Shown: positions 23,233 through 34,689 of the stretch, piece after piece | Layout: every line of letters begins with the position of its first letter | Position numbering within the stretch: the stretch's first letter is position 1 | NCBI GenBank assembly: GCA_026874595.1 | Contig: CM049313.1 | Location: 12,209,508-12,273,507 of the forward strand | Direction of reading: 5' to 3' | Source of the DNA: Sipunculus nudus | Taxonomy: Eukaryota > Annelida > Sipuncula > Golfingiida > Sipunculidae | Length of the DNA stretch: 64,000 nucleotides | Position numbers and translations under genes: made by a program | The notes under the pieces: model-generated | What the model was told of the DNA's origin: nothing | The model's input: only the letters and a program-made list of their open reading frames with translations | Database searches by the model: none

Positions 23233-23335
23233 TATTAGCTTAAGTGAAATTCGGAAAGGACGGCTAGGACTGGATGCGACGGGGGAGGGGGGGGGGGCCA
23301 TGACCCCCTACGGCCCCCCTCAGGCTACGCCCCTG

Positions 23336-25250
23336 ACGTATATGCACAAATCAGGGTATGAGGTCCGGATTGGTATAAAAAACATCGCCCGTTTTGTATA
23401 AAAAATTCCGCCCGTTGCGCCTCCTTCTTTAACACACATTGTGTGGATGTGTTTGAAGAGCATATGATTAAAAAGTGCTGGCGGTCGTAGGTTTGAATCG
23501 TGAACGAAAAAGTCATAGAATGTCATGCTGAATGAACTAGAAATTTGCCTTCTCTGAAGCCTGTCAAATGTGGTGCCATCTTTTTGCAATTTCTTTTATG
23601 TAGTGTCGCACCTTTCCTATCAATTCTCCTTAATTTACTTTATATGACACTTTTTATGAGTTTGCATTTTCACACATTGTCTTAACACATCTAAAATGAT
23701 TAATCTTAAGAGATCGAAACCATTTAGTAACAGAAAGAAGACTTGGTGTTACCCCTCCCCCCGCCCGCCAAAAAAAAAAAAAAGATCCGTGAAGAAAGAG
23801 AACAGTTTTATCAGTGTGGTGGCCTATGACAAAAACTCGCACGGCTTTCTCCCGGTCTGACGACCAGGTGTGCCGTGTCATGATCGGCATGTAATACATT
23901 TCATCTCCTGACACTTGATACTCTCGGGTCTGGTTAATCACGTGATCACTGTCTGAAGTATCTTATTGGCTCCTGCTTTAGTGCTTCGCTAACGTTAGTG
24001 CTGGCCATGTCGTTTTCGAAAGGAACCCGCGCTTAAGGTTGGCAATAAGACTACAAAAAGCCATTTGAACCCTTGAAAGTTTGGTGAAAACTGCAAGACT
24101 GTAGGTCACTTAATGTAATCATGGCGGCTTGTTCTTTATGTAAACACATCAGCTCTTGGCAAAATTATGGATAAATAGGGCAATTGAGCATTATTTTGGT
24201 GCCACTACTTTGCAGATGTTTCATAAAACATCCAAAGACATCAAAAAGGTAATTATTTTATGTTGACACCGCTTGAATTGTCAATTATACGATTCCAAAG
24301 GGGTCTCCTATTTGGAACCTTACGAGGCGTTTTCCTAAGAGTCGATCCCAAGACGTTGTTGACGGAGAGGAGCATAGCGGATCGGAATCACACGTCTTGG
24401 GACGAGACAACATGTATACTAGCATAGCAGTTCAACAAATAGCCGGCTCTTTCGAGCAGGGGCTTATGTTATTCAGGTACGTCGTTATAATTATAAGGAC
24501 TTCAATTTGCGTTCAAAACATGGTATCTAAAAATGAAATATTCAAAAGCATACTCAAGAAACGCGTGTGAAACTAATTTTATTTAAAAATAAAAGAAAAA
24601 AAAATGGCATTTGAGCTGAAACAAATAGTGAGCAATTTTTTTTATGGGACCTGACGTTGAATTACATTAACCTTCAGCCTTGGTTATAGCCCATAAGAGT
24701 GGACTCCTCAATTAGGCCTACTACTTTTATAGTGACGTGTGGTGTGGAAACTGTTGCGTCGCCGTCGGCGGCTAATTTTGGTCGAGACTGGAGCGTTATA
24801 CGACCTACTATGTTATGAGTACCGTTAGGGATTGGATTTGTTTCGGATAAATGTTCTATTAAGTTACTTTAATGATAAAGCAAGTGCACCAAAACAAGTT
24901 TTAATTAAAAATATACAGTCCATCTCTGGTTCCTATCGTCGTATATGCTAGCACTGTTGTATGATCTAGCATGAGACAACAGATCTGGCATAGGATGACT
25001 GGGTCCAGAGATGGACATGGACTATGTTATAAAACAACTGGAGGATTACAAATTTTTGATCCTTGCAATTGTTGTTAAAATATGTAAACAGTCTAAAAAT
25101 CATCAAAAATAAAAGATTGGCCTTAATGTCCCTTTTTGTACGTCAGCGGTGAATATTGCATCTGTTAGCGGTGGTTATAAAATATTGGTAATCACATTTT
25201 GTATATAATTTAATCATATACGATTGATATAACATTACCTTTTAATTTGT
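23336..25250. other. Intergenic, no supported gene
   Basis: Two imperfect hairpins stand out. CCCAAGACGT near 24345 pairs with ACGTCTTGGG near 24392. AGTCCATCTCTGG at 24917 pairs with CCAGAGATGGACATGGACT at 25005. A weak B-box-like GTAGGTTTGAATCG lies near 23488. Open frames show no recognised domain. Confidence 0.55.
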
Positions 25251-25251
25251 T

Positions 25252-25500
25252 TCGCTTAGCTGACTGAGCCATCTCAGCTATAGCGATTGGCCTCTGTTCC
25301 TCGTCCGTCTGGCCGGTCGTCAATCATGCCGTTCATCCTTTGACAGGACGCAAATAATAGTCGTTATCTAAAAATCCGGAATGGTCTTTGGAAAATCCAT
25401 GGAAAAGTGAAATTAGATCAGTGACCTGTTTTATTATGTGCGTTTTGTGAATGCATGGTTTGAAAGCCAAACTTTTCTGTGTATAAGCTTGAAGTAAATT
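25252..25500 (-). mobile_element. Fragment of the hairpin-ended family, inverted
   Basis: It starts (as the reverse of the 3' end) TTAGCTGACTGAGCCATCTC then AGCTATAGCGAT and CGTCCGTCTGGCCGGTCG. This is followed by TTTGGAAAATCCATGGAAAA, matching the tandem units at 40940-48455. The 5' terminus was not found. Confidence 0.6.
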
Positions 25501-25580
25501 TGCTAAAATAAGACCTAAATAAGACCCAGATTATTAGCATGCAAAGTTTGAATATAGAATTGGACCAGCGCTCTCGATGT

Positions 25581-25932
25581 TAGGCTGCCTGTCCATGAAA
25601 GCGATTTTTCTGCGATGCGACGGCGTTGCGACAGCGGCAGAATCGCTCTAGTGTTTGACCCATGTAACCTTTCCATTGACGCGGGTTCCCGCGCGACAAA
25701 AATGTCGTGCGGCAAAAATCGCGCATGTAGCAATTTTTGCGACACGCGTTTAACGCCTCGCTAGGAGAACCCTTCATCAAGCGTTATTTTCGTTTGGAAA
25801 CATGGCTGCAGCAACAGAGCTCCACCGCGACGTATCGCAGAAAAATCGCGTTCATGGAAACGTTCTGACGGCGCGATTACCCGCATGACATGTCGCGCGG
25901 CAAACGCGTCGCGCTCATGGACAGGCAGCCTA
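25581..25932. mobile_element. CpG-rich MITE with TAGGCTGCCTGTCCATGA ends
   Basis: TAGGCTGCCTGTCCATGA at 25581 is mirrored by TCATGGACAGGCAGCCTA ending at 25932. A second inverted pair, CGATTTTTCTGCGAT near 25601 and ATCGCAGAAAAATCG near 25834, lies inside. It is unusually rich in CGCG in an AT-rich window. The target site may be TA (Tc1/mariner type) or a 3-base site; the sequence does not decide. Confidence 0.8.
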
Positions 25933-26590
25933 ACAAGTAGAGTATAATAAAGTTCTATACAACGTATAGAATAGGCCTATCCCGGAAGTTAACCCTTGTA
26001 AGAAAAACATAAAAATGTCAGATCTCTCAAGAACGGCAGTAGCTGTCACCACAAAATTTCCCCGATATATTGATCATGTGACTTGCTAAAAATTACCTGT
26101 GGGTGGCCTGCTTGGCCCACCTATCTTGGCCTGCATCCTGCAGTCAAAAATAACCATTCGAACATTTCCCACAAGTTGATTTAAACCTTTCAGTGTTGGT
26201 GTAATTTTTTAAGGCTCTGCCTGGTGGACACCCTAGAACCGTCAGGCTGTCCTTGGTTTATTAGGCAGGCTTCCTTTCCATCTGTAACTACCTGTTATGC
26301 ACGTTATCTCATGAGCCATACAAACTATTGCTGCGAACATTTGTAAGATAATTGGTCCAAATGCAAAGTTGTAGGTTCATCTCAAATCATGGGCGCTTTT
26401 GTTGCGAAAATTTGTATGATTGAATCAAAATGTGATGGAGGCTGTCAAGTTTCAAGCCACCGTTAGAAATTCAATATGGCCACCGACAGCAACCTTGGAT
26501 TCCTATTAGGATACAGCATCTCAATCCCCCTCCCCCTCCGGAAACTTGCCTATTTGATTTTCTGCAATGGCCATTAGCGGTGTGGCAGAT

Positions 26591-28043
26591 TAGAGCCCTG
26601 CGCAGGCCGAAATTTAGAGCCCCCACCCGCCCCGCAAAACAAACCTTCAGCCCGCAACCTCCCCGCCCTACAGTTGTAAAAACCCGTCCCGCACCGCCCC
26701 GCACCTATAAAGAATAAATCGACCCGCACCCGCCCCGCATATTGAGCTTTCAGTCCGGACCCGCCCCGCCCCGCATTTTTATCAAAAGTCAGCCCGCATT
26801 CAACCCGCAAATAAACATGAGACAACCTAAAAGGTAGCCAACAAAGATAGCGTTAAAATGTTTAGTTAATGGTAGGACATTTTCAAGTTTTTTCACAGGT
26901 TAGGACGACTGCCATAGAATAACCATGCATTTTTTTATTTTAAAGAATTAACACTTTCCAAAATACAATTATTTACTGCCAGAAACTGATACACACTAAT
27001 CAAATATTGCCATTGTGGCTCCTTAAAATATTTGAAATAATTAAACATTCAACATATTCAGATATTTAGCTAACAACATAATTGCAGTTTAAACATATTT
27101 ACCATACATATGCTGCTATATGGAAACATAAAATAAGACCGGTATAAAACAATAAATTTCTATTAAGTTTGTATGCCTATAGAGCTACACTACTCATCTC
27201 TAGCTACAGTAGCTAGAGGACAGTATGTACTTGCTCACCGCAGTTCTCACCTTTTATTTGACAAGGAGCTTAATCCTTTCCAGCAATGATCAACATATTA
27301 GCTGAAAGGGAAAGGGTATGGAACTACAGAGGAGTCAGCTCTACATCATGGTTGTGTGCACAAGAATAGATATTAAATAAGCCCCCTGCCCGTTATCTCA
27401 TTCAGCTTTGCTAATGCAGTCCTCTAAACTAGCCAGTGCTCATTTGCTCGTCCATGATTATCACAGCTCGGTCTTTGCAGTATGTAAAGCTATATCCAAC
27501 TGGTGACAGAGCCAGATGCACCCATGCTGTGACTGTTATAACATCATAGGCCTAATCCTGGTGCTCTGCCCTCAGCCATGTTACGTAATATCTGAAACTG
27601 GCCACAAGTATAGGCCTACAGTGCTGAACAGTCTATAATTATACAACGCTATTCCAAGGTACATTTGCAATATTTTGAAAAGTGGTCTCTGTAAAGATGA
27701 ATCTGTATCAAAACTAAAAAAAATTATATTTCACAAGTACTATATAGTAATTCAGAAAAATGAATAACCGAAGGAACATAAACAGATATGCAGTGCTTTA
27801 CATTAAAGTAAATGTGATCATCTTCTCGCTATTTAACCATGTTTTCGGCCCGCAGAAACCCGCACTAAAATATCATGTAACCCGCCCCGCCCCGCATATC
27901 CCATCTTTTAGCTCGCACCTCCCCCGCCCCGCAGAGAATTTTATGGCCCGCCCCGCTCCACAAAATCCTGTAAAAGTCAGCCCGCGGGGCGGCTGCGGGC
28001 CCCCGCAGCCCGCGGGGCGGGTTTGAGCCCGCGCAGGGCTCTA
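26591..28043. mobile_element. GC-ended hAT-type non-autonomous element with 8-bp target duplication
   Basis: Ends are TAGAGCCCTGCGCAGGC and GCCCGCGCAGGGCTCTA. Flanks TGGCAGAT (26583-26590) and TGGCAAAT (28044-28051) form an 8-bp duplication with one mismatch, the hAT signature. About 200 bp inside each end are packed with CCCGCCCCGC-type repeats, in contrast to the AT-rich, non-coding centre (26830-27840). No transposase is seen, so it would depend on one supplied elsewhere. Confidence 0.85.
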
Positions 28044-28085
28044 TGGCAAATTAAAATGAGCGTCCTAGTCCACGGGCCCTTTGTC

Positions 28086-28282
28086 TTTTAGCTCATTTGA
28101 GCTATAGCTATCACCCTTTGTCCATCCATAAAAAAATCGGAACCGGTAGAATTTGAAACTTCTTATCAAGGGAGGTCAATGGCAAGTTTTCTTGGAAACC
28201 TGTTTAGGTTTCCTGAAAAAAAACTTGAATTATCTCTAAAATGTAGATGAGCCCAGATCATAACATTAGGACCTAGAATTTT
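28086..28282 (-). mobile_element. Fragment of the hairpin-ended family, inverted
   Basis: TTTTAGCTCATTTGAGCTAT, then ATCACCCTTTGTCCATCC and TCTTGGAAACCTG, is the reverse of the family's 3' end. It begins about 40 bp past the GC-ended hAT element. Confidence 0.6.
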
Positions 28283-28500
28283 AGTCCAGCTGACCTCAAG
28301 GCATCTGAGCTATAACGATCACTCTTTGTCCGTCGTCCGTCTGGCCTTTAATAGCGGACAAATGGTAACTGCTAGACCTTGAAACTTCTTACTGTACATC
28401 CATGGAGATCCATAAAATATCTCCCTTGACACCTGAAATTGGTCATTGTGACCTTTATTCTTTGCATTACCAGGCCTATTTTTGCACCCTTTAATAATAA
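28283..28500 (-). mobile_element. Second inverted fragment of the hairpin-ended family
   Basis: GCATCTGAGCTATAACGATC, ACTCTTTGTCCGTCGTCCG and CCATGGAGATCCAT follow directly on the previous fragment, so two 3' ends lie in tandem. Confidence 0.6.
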
Positions 28501-28647
28501 AAAGAAATATATATATAAAGCTCCAGTATCTACATAAAAATTAAATTTACATGGATCCTGTAAAATCTTTCTTTTGGTATTTTATTTTTTTTTGGTCTCA
28601 GTAACTCGTTATTATATTTTCAGCTAACTGTCGTGTACGTTTTTAGT

Positions 28648-28957
28648 TTTATTGATTTTCAAATTAATGTAATTCAATAGAAAGGTATTCTTCCTCATAT
28701 TAAAATGCTTTTATTGATTTTCAGTCAAATGTAATTCAATATAAAGGTATTTTTCCGCATTAGAAAATGCTTTTATTGATTCAAATTAATATAATTCAAC
28801 AGGAAGGTATTTTTCCGCATTTAAAATGCTTTTATAAATTTTCAAATTAACGTTATTCATTAAAAATGTTTTTTTCCGCATCATAAAATGTTTTAATTGA
28901 TTTTCAAATCCATGTTGTATAACGGAAAGGTATTCTTCCGCATTATAAAAAACTTTT
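28648..28957 (+). repeat. Minisatellite of about 60 bp, five copies
   Basis: The unit runs TTTATTGATTTTCAAATTAA, then TGTAATTCAATAGAAAGG, TATTTTTCCGCAT and TAAAATGC. Copies start near 28650, 28711, 28772, 28830 and 28892, with substitutions and small indels. Confidence 0.9.
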
Positions 28958-30420
28958 AACATCAGAGGATATCACATGCTCTTATGTGTTCATATTTTCT
29001 ACGAGGGGGCGGTTGATTCTTTCCTCACCGTCCCCAGGTCCAAATTAGTATGGCGCTCTAGTTTAGGGAGTTTGGACTCTGGTCATTCCTCTAGCAACGA
29101 AAAAAAGAGATTTGCTATTAGGGACAAAGGAGAAATTAGAGGGCACCGAAGTGGTGTATAATAGCTGTTTTATACAGCTTAGTCTGGCAGGAGGCTACAT
29201 GACGAGCATAGACAGATTGTGTAGATGGAGCTCCAGATCTACGTGGTCTGCTATTTTGGTTTCATGTCATTCCTTTCACAACCCCACCGAATCGTTACTA
29301 CATTCAACTAGACAGAAAATCGAAAGACATAAAAAACGACAAGTATTTAATACAAAATTTAACGAAAATACAGCGAGCCTGTGAGTGGACTGTTGTCTCT
29401 TCAACTGGCCCTCGAGGATTACTATCCCCTACTAATCGAGATAAGGTCACAGATCAAGAACTGGAAGATAAGGAACTATTAAGTGTATTCATGTGATGTA
29501 TATAGAATATACTAACAAATATGTAATGTATATAGAATGTAAATTACAAATATGTTATTTATATGGAATGTGTATTAAAAAAATATGAAATGTATATGAA
29601 ATGTATCTTACAGATATGTAATACATAAGTATATTATATGAATATGTACAATTACTCATAATTAAATCTTTAAAGTTAGATACTATATATACAGTATATG
29701 CACAATATATGCAGTGATAATGATATACATTACGCTGAATTACTCGTAACGATCACCATCTGATAAGGGCGGTGGCTGTCACAAAGTAGTCTGCATTAAG
29801 GTATAACAATAAAAGAATCAATACTTTAGTCTGCGTGATATGTTTTTCAAGAGTATTAATTTGAAAAGATTACATAAGCATGTGATAACGCATAGGATGT
29901 GTATGTATAAACATATTAAGAGATACGCAAACATAAAATATATACATATCTTAGATTCTCTTATCCACTCCATGTTCCGGGATGGAACGCCCACACACAA
30001 TAACAACTGGTCGTCTCCCACTTTCATTTTGTCAATTAAGGGCTTTGATTCCTCGGTCGATTCCAGGTGCGCCAACCTTACTATTCACACTATTTTATCC
30101 ATTGATGCGGATTGGACCCATCCTCTGCCATTTTATAATATTCCACTATGGAGTCCTAGCTCCCTCTGTCCGCCAACAATAGGATACTCCTTCCTCTCCT
30201 CCTGTCTCTTGCTTCGCTGCAACCGTGCCATCGTCCTCGTCTTATGTATAAGTAAATGAAACCGTATTAAAATATTTGAAAATAAACAATTTTAAAACAA
30301 ATCATATGAAATTTAATAGAAGTTGATCATGGAGGGTCATAAAAAAACAAATAAGGAATCATGGTACTTTTTTGTATACCTACTTTTTTATTATTACGAA
30401 GACAAATATCTCAGGGTAAA
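28958..30420. other. Intergenic, no supported gene
   Basis: 29500-29650 is an AT-rich minisatellite (ATGTAATGTATATAGAATGT and variants, about four units). Overlapping open frames at 29840-30259 (+) and 29818-30075 (-) have no recognised domain. The minus frame (MKVGDDQLLLCVGVPSRN) could be an exon of an unknown gene, but nothing supports it. Confidence 0.5.
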
Positions 30421-30427
30421 ACATTGA

Positions 30428-30525
30428 GCCGAACCCGGATTCGAACCCATGTTTGTGGCGCATAAGTCTGGCGTACTAACCGCTTCGCTAGCAAAGCAAG
30501 CTTCGCTAACGAACCAGTTCGGTCC
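30428..30525 (-). mobile_element. tRNA-like SINE head or tRNA pseudogene
   Basis: The minus strand reads TAGCGAAGCGGTTAGTACG (A-box-like), CCAGACTTATGCG and GGGTTCGAATCCGGG (a B-box match). The T-stem and anticodon stem do not pair properly, so it is not a working tRNA gene. No shared body with the other SINE copies was found. Confidence 0.5.
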
Positions 30526-33500
30526 ATCTTTTATGTCACCCCGTAACATTATATATAAAATAAAATGCCCATAAGTATTTATATAAAAGGTGCCTTTGTA
30601 GATAAAATCATGTGAAGAAACTCTTTTACCATGAGGTAAAAAATTACTTACTCATCCAAATGTACAAGGGCGAATTTACTCACCCAAACGTACCAGGGTT
30701 AGCGAATATAAATCAAGTTACTTTTACACGAACGGATATGAATCAAGAATATGAATTAAACTGTTTACCTTTTTCTTGACACACAAAACTCTGATGGAGG
30801 CTGGACGCTCCTTAATTAGTCCTGAGAATGCAATTAAAAATTAGGAAATTAATCCTAATCTTAACTCTCCTAGTGGGCATCCATTACTGGAATGTTTAAT
30901 GATGATATTTTACGAGAAAGTACTCCCTGAACAGGGGTGAATGCATATAAAAGGTTTCAATCCTTCCATGAATCTTTAAACCGGGAGTTGCATGCATTTA
31001 ATAAAATCATTCAAAGGTCCTGCTAACCAGCTTTAACATAGTTTTGTTTCTAGAACATTATGCCGTTTATTCTTGTTTTTACTGAATTCTGTATTTTCAT
31101 CAATGCTTTACTTTTTTGGGTGACCTGAATTGTTTACTATCTGTAAATAGTCTTGTTACCATAAATAATAAAGGTATACATTATTTCTATACATATGTTA
31201 TGATAAATGGTTTCTTTTGGCGCTTTTCAGGTCTGTTGCCTGGTCACACGAGTCTGTCGGTCTTTCAAGGTCTGTTGCTTAGTAACACGAATCTGTCGGT
31301 CTTTACGGCTCTGTCTATGGGCCGTTTGCTTCATAGGTAAACAGCAACTCTCTGCCACGTATATAGTGTCCGTCGCAGTCGTGTCACCCTGTCTTTCGCC
31401 CGTCTCTGTCCTCCTGTCAGACTTAGTCGTCCCTCCCATCATTCTCCCTCCTAATCTGAATCTGTCACGTCACTCTGACCTCCTGTCTCTTCTGCTGTCT
31501 CCTCTGTTTCACCCAGAGTCCCAACCTCTCCCTTTTTGCCAAACTTATGTGGGTGATTTAACAGTCTTCAAAATTACAACGTGAACCCCCACGGACACAC
31601 CTGCAGTTGCACCTACGGACGCACGGACACAGTCTCGGGTGAAAAGCCGGTTTCCTTAAGAAGAAAATCATAAACCCGATGGGACATTCCACATGTTACA
31701 CTGAGATGGAGAAATCGAATTATGAAAGTGTTCATCTAAACAAAGTATTAGATTGAATCTTATGCTGATAGTCCGGGAAGAGTGAGGCCAAGTCTTCTTT
31801 TTGTGGAGTCGTATAGAAATCATGCCATCATATGTTTATGTGTCTGTCCTTTATTTTGGTTTGATGTTTCAGTTCACGACTGTTGAAAGCGAGATTCGAT
31901 CTTAACTTGTTCAAATCTTCAGACACATCTCCGAACGACGACTTGCGTTTTCCTGACATTATGTCAACCACAATAATTTCATTTTTGCCTTGTGGTTTTT
32001 AAGCTTTATCAGCACAGGATGGGGTTTTGCATCAGAGCCTGTTTGGTTTGCCACCACGGTGCATACGGCATATATAAATGTCCTCTAGTTTTAGTTTCAG
32101 TGATTTTGTTAGTCTCCTGCATTTTTTAGTCTTTAAGTTTTCACCTAGAGTCTCGGTGATACAAAAGAGTCTCATAGTTTTGTCGATTATATTGTTGCAG
32201 GGATTGCAGTTCTGAATTAACTTATGCCAGTTTATTTTTGCAGAATTTCACCTGTTCCCTGATCTGTTTATTTTCTTCATCTTGTCGTGGGTAAATTTGT
32301 GTTGTTCATCAATTATGCGTCAAGTTTGTAATTTAAAAATTCCGCCTGCATTTGCAATATTTCTGCCAATAATCCCTCAGTTAGGAGCATCAGAATCAAG
32401 GCTTGTCAGACCTGTCCTGATAGGGTTCACAGAAGCGTTATTGGCAATGTTTTCTGTCTTAGCTGGTTTCGACAGTTTTCCGCCACAGTGCGTTTGTTGT
32501 GAGGTCCCAAAGGTGTTTCAGAAGTGAAATCGTATGATTCACTCTTTGTCTAAATTCATGTGTAAAATATATAGCAGTCATATGAGGACATGCGTACCTC
32601 CTACCTTTAAAACGGACCCGACACGACTCTCTCAGTATGAATTTGTGCAGCAGAATTTGAGCGTGTATCGATCCCACCAAAACAGCGAAAATTCACGTTG
32701 AAGTATTCATTTGTATTGATTATTCGGGGAAAATATTTCCTGGCCTGATAAGATAAAATTCAAATCTATTTGCGTAATTCCAAAAGTTTTGCTCCCGACA
32801 GGTTTGCATTAAACTGGAACTGGAAGAACTCGGAACAATAAGAAAACATTTTATATCCATGTAATGAATATACAGTCATGAGTGTATCTAATACTTATAA
32901 AAGGAATTCAGTTCACGTTTGTTCGCGTTGTTCTCTAAAACCGCGTTGTGTACAATATTGTGCCATACATCATTTTAAAGGTTATTATCCCCGCAGTGAC
33001 ATAGGCGATATTAAAATTAATAATTTTTAATATACATATAATTTTGAGTGATTTTTCCGTTTTTTTACCGAGCACAGCCGAATTGCCTTCGGCAATCACC
33101 GGAATGCGCTCATCGTGGTCACTTAACCTCTAACACTAAGGACTATTGTTCATTTGAATAACGCTTGCTTTCAATGAGGGATTTGACCCACGTGCGTGGT
33201 CAGTAAAAGAGAAAAACACATGTTTCTCGCTTTATGAAATGGAGAGTTCAACCAAGGAGGATTAATGACAAAACCTAATTCAAGGTCCCGAATTCAGAAA
33301 CAGGGCTGGGGTGGTGTCGGGGGTCTGAAAATGGGATACGGACCCACTGCATGGAGTCTCGCTGGGTCCGCTTCTGCTACTTACGATGTATGTATATTTC
33401 TGTTTCCTTCTTCAGGAACAGTTTCCTTGCAACGTACATTTAATTAATCTAATGTGTTCTTCACATCAACCTATTCTTTATACGTCCAACGATAGAAACC

Positions 33501-33800
33501 GGTCATCAACGAAACACTGTATGCCTCCGCGTCTCATTCCGGTTCGCAATATAAACCATCACTGACCAGGTCTTTAAGGTAAACATACCGGGACATGATT
33601 TTTGCTACGAGCACAACGCCACAAAATAACAGTAAAAATTATTTGTACATGTTGTATTCCGAGAGTATCCCACTAAAAATATATATTTTCTTTTAACTTT
33701 TATAATAAAAAAATGAGCCAACCTTCAATATCTCAGTAAATATATTTCCCAAACCGCCGTGAAAAGCCCGGTATACCGGGTTTATCAGCTAGTTCAATCA
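30526..33800. other. Intergenic, no supported gene
   Basis: 31230-31310 has a 40-bp direct repeat (GGTCTGTTGC...CTGTCGGTCTTT). 31370-31520 is CT-rich. 33250-33370 repeats part of the fragment at 20837. No conserved coding signal was found. Confidence 0.55.
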
Positions 33801-33829
33801 TATATTAAATGTAATATTAAAAAAAGTAT

Positions 33830-34500
33830 CTGAAAAACTAATGGATCGATCACCAAGATTTTCTGCATGCATATTCATCATGAAGTATTTCATCAGTTCC
33901 TGCAGACTGGAGGCGCTACCTGGATTTTATCCAATGTTTACGCATTTCTTCTCTATTTTTGAGACCTTCAAAGATCTGGTTGTCCTGTAACAGGGTACAG
34001 ATCGTAACCATTGACCTAGAAACTTATATCTTGACATCCTGGAAGGTCCATGGAAAATCTCCATGGAAACCTGAAACTATCTTGGTAAGCCATATCCTCC
34101 GACCCAGGGGCTAAGAAGTACCCCCAAGAATAATAATAAAAAAAATGTTACAAAAGCTACACTATCTGAACAACTAATGCTTTGATCACCGTGATTCTTT
34201 GCATGCATTTTCATCATGGACTGTTCGATCAGTTCCTGAAGAATGATGGCGCCACCTGGATTTTTTAATCGGAATTTTACTCTTTTCTTTTACTATTTTG
34301 GAGACATTCAAAGATGCATCTTCCGTTAACAGAGAACAAATCGTAACAATTAATTCATTCTATAGCCTTCTAGTTTTAACATCAAGGGAAGTCCATGAAA
34401 AATCTCTTTGAAAACCTGGAAGCAGGTTTACCCATATCCTTTGAGCTATAGTGCTTGTAAGTACCCCTCAGTACATTTAAAAATTTGATACAATCCCTCA
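33830..34500 (-). mobile_element. Two tandem units of the ~335-bp repeat of the hairpin-ended family
   Basis: Two successive blocks carry TCATCAGTTCCTGCAGACTG- and GCGCCACCTGGATTTTT-type sequence, GGTCCATGGAAAATCTCC, AAGTACCCCCAAGAAT and GATCACCGTGATTCTTTGCA. The same order and orientation occur at 40935-42550. Neither terminus of the family is present. Confidence 0.75.
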
Positions 34501-34689
34501 GTTTCTTAAGAACTCTCTCCCTTCAAGAGAGAATGATGCCCTCATCATTAAGTTAGCAAATTCAATAACTGTGTTTGTGGGTGTTGTAAGTATCAAACTG
34601 TCCGAAATCACAGTATATTTGAAACCAAGACGCTTACTTTATCTTTGTGGCCAACCTTTGACATTATATGCTTTAAATTCTATATTAGA

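Larger units (their letters stand above)
21678..23335. mobile_element. Outer element of a nested set (CAGGGGCGTAGCC ends)
   Basis: CAGGGGCGTAGCC at 21678-21690 is mirrored by GGCTACGCCCCTG at 23323-23335. Inside the left end the sequence is interrupted by another element at 21721. GGGGCCATGA occurs on both sides of the inner insertions (near 21710 and 23295). A target duplication is not convincing. The termini resemble non-autonomous hAT elements. Confidence 0.65.

Noticed and set aside
26471-26825. Gly/Arg-rich open frames on the minus strand
   Set aside because: They come from the CCCGCCCCGC arrays at the end of the hAT-type element.
29818-30259. Overlapping open frames on both strands (139 aa + and 85 aa -)
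   Set aside because: No recognised domain and no supporting neighbour exons; reported only as a non-genic stretch.
30428-30525. Functional tRNA gene
   Set aside because: The B-box is good, but the anticodon and T stems do not pair, so a SINE head or pseudogene fits better.
31207-31584. 125-aa plus-strand open frame rich in Leu, Ser and Val
   Set aside because: It spans a 40-bp direct repeat and a CT-rich stretch, so the composition reflects low-complexity DNA.
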